DNA of 64,000 nucleotides, taken from positions 16,949,676 to 17,013,675 of the forward strand of contig CM049311.1 in the NCBI GenBank assembly GCA_026874595.1, given 5' to 3'. This DNA comes from Sipunculus nudus. Taxonomy: Eukaryota > Annelida > Sipuncula > Golfingiida > Sipunculidae. Below, piece by piece: positions 62,812 to 64,000 of the stretch; within the stretch, counting starts at the first letter, position 1; each line of letters starts with the position of its first letter. The translations under genes and the position numbers were made by a program. The notes under the pieces are model-generated. The model saw only the letters and a program-made list of their open reading frames with translations. It did not search any database and was not told the DNA's origin.

Positions 62812-63701
62812 TAGTGGTGGGAGTCGGTTCCTTTTTCATAGTCGATCATCGGTTTGAGCAAACCGACTGATGATCGATTATTAATCGGTTCAGACAAATA
62901 TATGCAATTATCAAAGAAATGTGCAATTATCTGTGAAACTGCGTTTCCCCGGCAGGTATTCTCCTCTCGCGCACGAGTGTAGCGATCCTTCCACGTAAAA
63001 AGACAAACAGACTGATTTAAGGATCAAATTTAACGAAGGGTAATATCTTTCATTGTGGAAATTAAGAGCGCCTAAGAATGTTAGGCCTAAAGAGGGGCTG
63101 TTTTTCTAGCACATGAAGGCAGATTTTACGGGCCCAGGTGCACTTGGGGCAGATCATACCAAAAAAAATTGCAGATTAATAAAACAAAATCCAGCTGAAA
63201 TCCAAATACTCGACCAGCAGGGTTAGCCCCAACAAAGATTTTTTTAAGGACGGCCTTAACAGCGGCACCTGGCATCGGTTGAATAGATTATTTCTAAGAG
63301 AATCTCGCAAAATTGGCGAAACTGGAGAATTTATGGAGTATTTTAACGCCTTCCCGCCCATATTTTGCAATGTACATCTCGTATGAAAAATCTCCGCTAA
63401 TTCTGCAGCTCCCTGTGAGTTCACAAATAATAAGTTTAATAAGTCCTCCGTTCTCGCATCTAACATGTCATACTCCGTTACATACGGAAGTTATTTTGGA
63501 ACACAGACTCATTATATCAAGCGCGGAATGTGGTAAAAAATTGAAGAATAAATTTTGTCTATAACATAAAGGCATTCTGGAAAGAATACAATCATTATTA
63601 TGATGTAATCGATAGTTGCCTTTAGTAATCGAGCGCTTGAAAGTGGCAGCAGACCGACTGACTTTCGATCAAACTCGATGATCATCATCGGCCCACCACT
63701 A
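62812..63701. mobile_element. hAT-type MITE, 890 bp
   Basis: Both ends read TAGTGGTGGG inward (left at 62,812, right as reverse complement ending at 63,701). They are flanked by 8-bp direct repeats TATACATC (62,804-62,811) and TACACATC (63,702-63,709), which match at 7 of 8 positions. TAGTGG-type termini plus an 8-bp duplication indicate the hAT superfamily. Sub-terminal regions are rich in CGATCATCG / CGATGAT words. Open frames inside (for example 63,176-63,466) carry no transposase signature, so it is non-autonomous. It differs in terminus and sub-terminal repeat from the element at 48,143-50,235. Confidence 0.85.
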
Positions 63702-63709
63702 TACACATC

Positions 63710-64000
63710 CACAAAATATTCTTAATAATAAGCTAACCCATATAACCTTTTCTCTTCACCTGGCTTACAAAGTTAATGAATTAGATTTAAATTAATTCAT
63801 TTATAACACATCCACATTTCTTAAATGAATGTAAAAATAAAATTAAAACAAGTTACCCATGGGTCATGACGCTCAGCTGCCAAGCATGACCTGCGACATC
63901 ATGGGCTGAGATTCACAACTTCCAGTCAAATTTTGAAGAACCAATTTGCCAATTTGTTGAAATTTTCAAGGACAACAGAAATATATATCACCTATGTCTG
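63710..64000. other. AT-rich right end of the window, no gene seen
   Basis: No feature other than the 30-bp word at 63,861-63,890 shared with 62,066-62,095. Confidence 0.5.

Overview
This is animal (eukaryotic) nuclear DNA, AT-rich and poor in genes, most likely from a marine invertebrate. The mollusc-like impression comes only from the repeat landscape: long (AT)n tracts, hAT elements, a tRNA-derived SINE, a decayed LINE and a Ty3/gypsy-type gag. It is not from a marker gene. I support only one host protein-coding gene, a LicD/fukutin-like membrane protein on the minus strand at 60,970-61,644 (probably spliced to an upstream exon). Almost everything else is repeat or transposon.

Layout. 1-4,252: AT-rich DNA with several (AT)n microsatellites and one possible first exon/promoter near 1,156-1,300. 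4,253-7,149: a 2.9-kb non-autonomous element with inverted ends rich in CATTTCATGAAATG palindromes, holding about three copies of a roughly 300-bp tandem repeat. 7,243-42,615: a 35-kb satellite array of about 315 monomers of 112 bp. 42,616-43,906: a broken gag-protease remnant, with a probable primer-binding site at 44,172. 45,902-46,113: a small MITE-like element. 46,291-47,343: a local duplication. 48,143-50,235: a hAT-type element with a perfect 8-bp target duplication. 50,890-51,420: a roughly 200-bp tandem repeat. 52,672 to about 58,140: a decayed APE-type LINE with ORF1, endonuclease and reverse transcriptase remnants. 60,970-61,691: the LicD-like exon. 62,172 to about 62,430: a SINE. 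62,812-63,701: an 890-bp hAT-type MITE.

The centrepiece is the satellite. Read closely, the 112-bp monomer is nine boxes at 11-14-bp centre-to-centre spacing. Seven are the 8-bp form TGANNTCA (TGACGTCA, TGATATCA, TGAACTCA twice, TGATATCA, TGAGCTCA, TGAATTCA), one is TTACGTAA and one is a degenerate TGGTGTCA. The monomer is itself a 49-bp plus 63-bp duplication, the second half carrying one extra 14-bp box. Higher-order repeats (HORs) change along the array: a diverged 2-mer (about 224 bp) at the left edge, a 16-mer (1,790 bp) next, then 22- to 27-mers, then nearly identical 34-mers (exactly 3,808 bp) and 39-mers (4,365 bp) to the right. TGACGTCA equals the CRE consensus and GTTACGTAAC fits the PAR-bZIP/E4BP4 consensus, so the array is potentially a very dense field of bZIP-type sites, or of cruciform-forming palindromes. 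Any function is inference; the sequence shows the architecture only.
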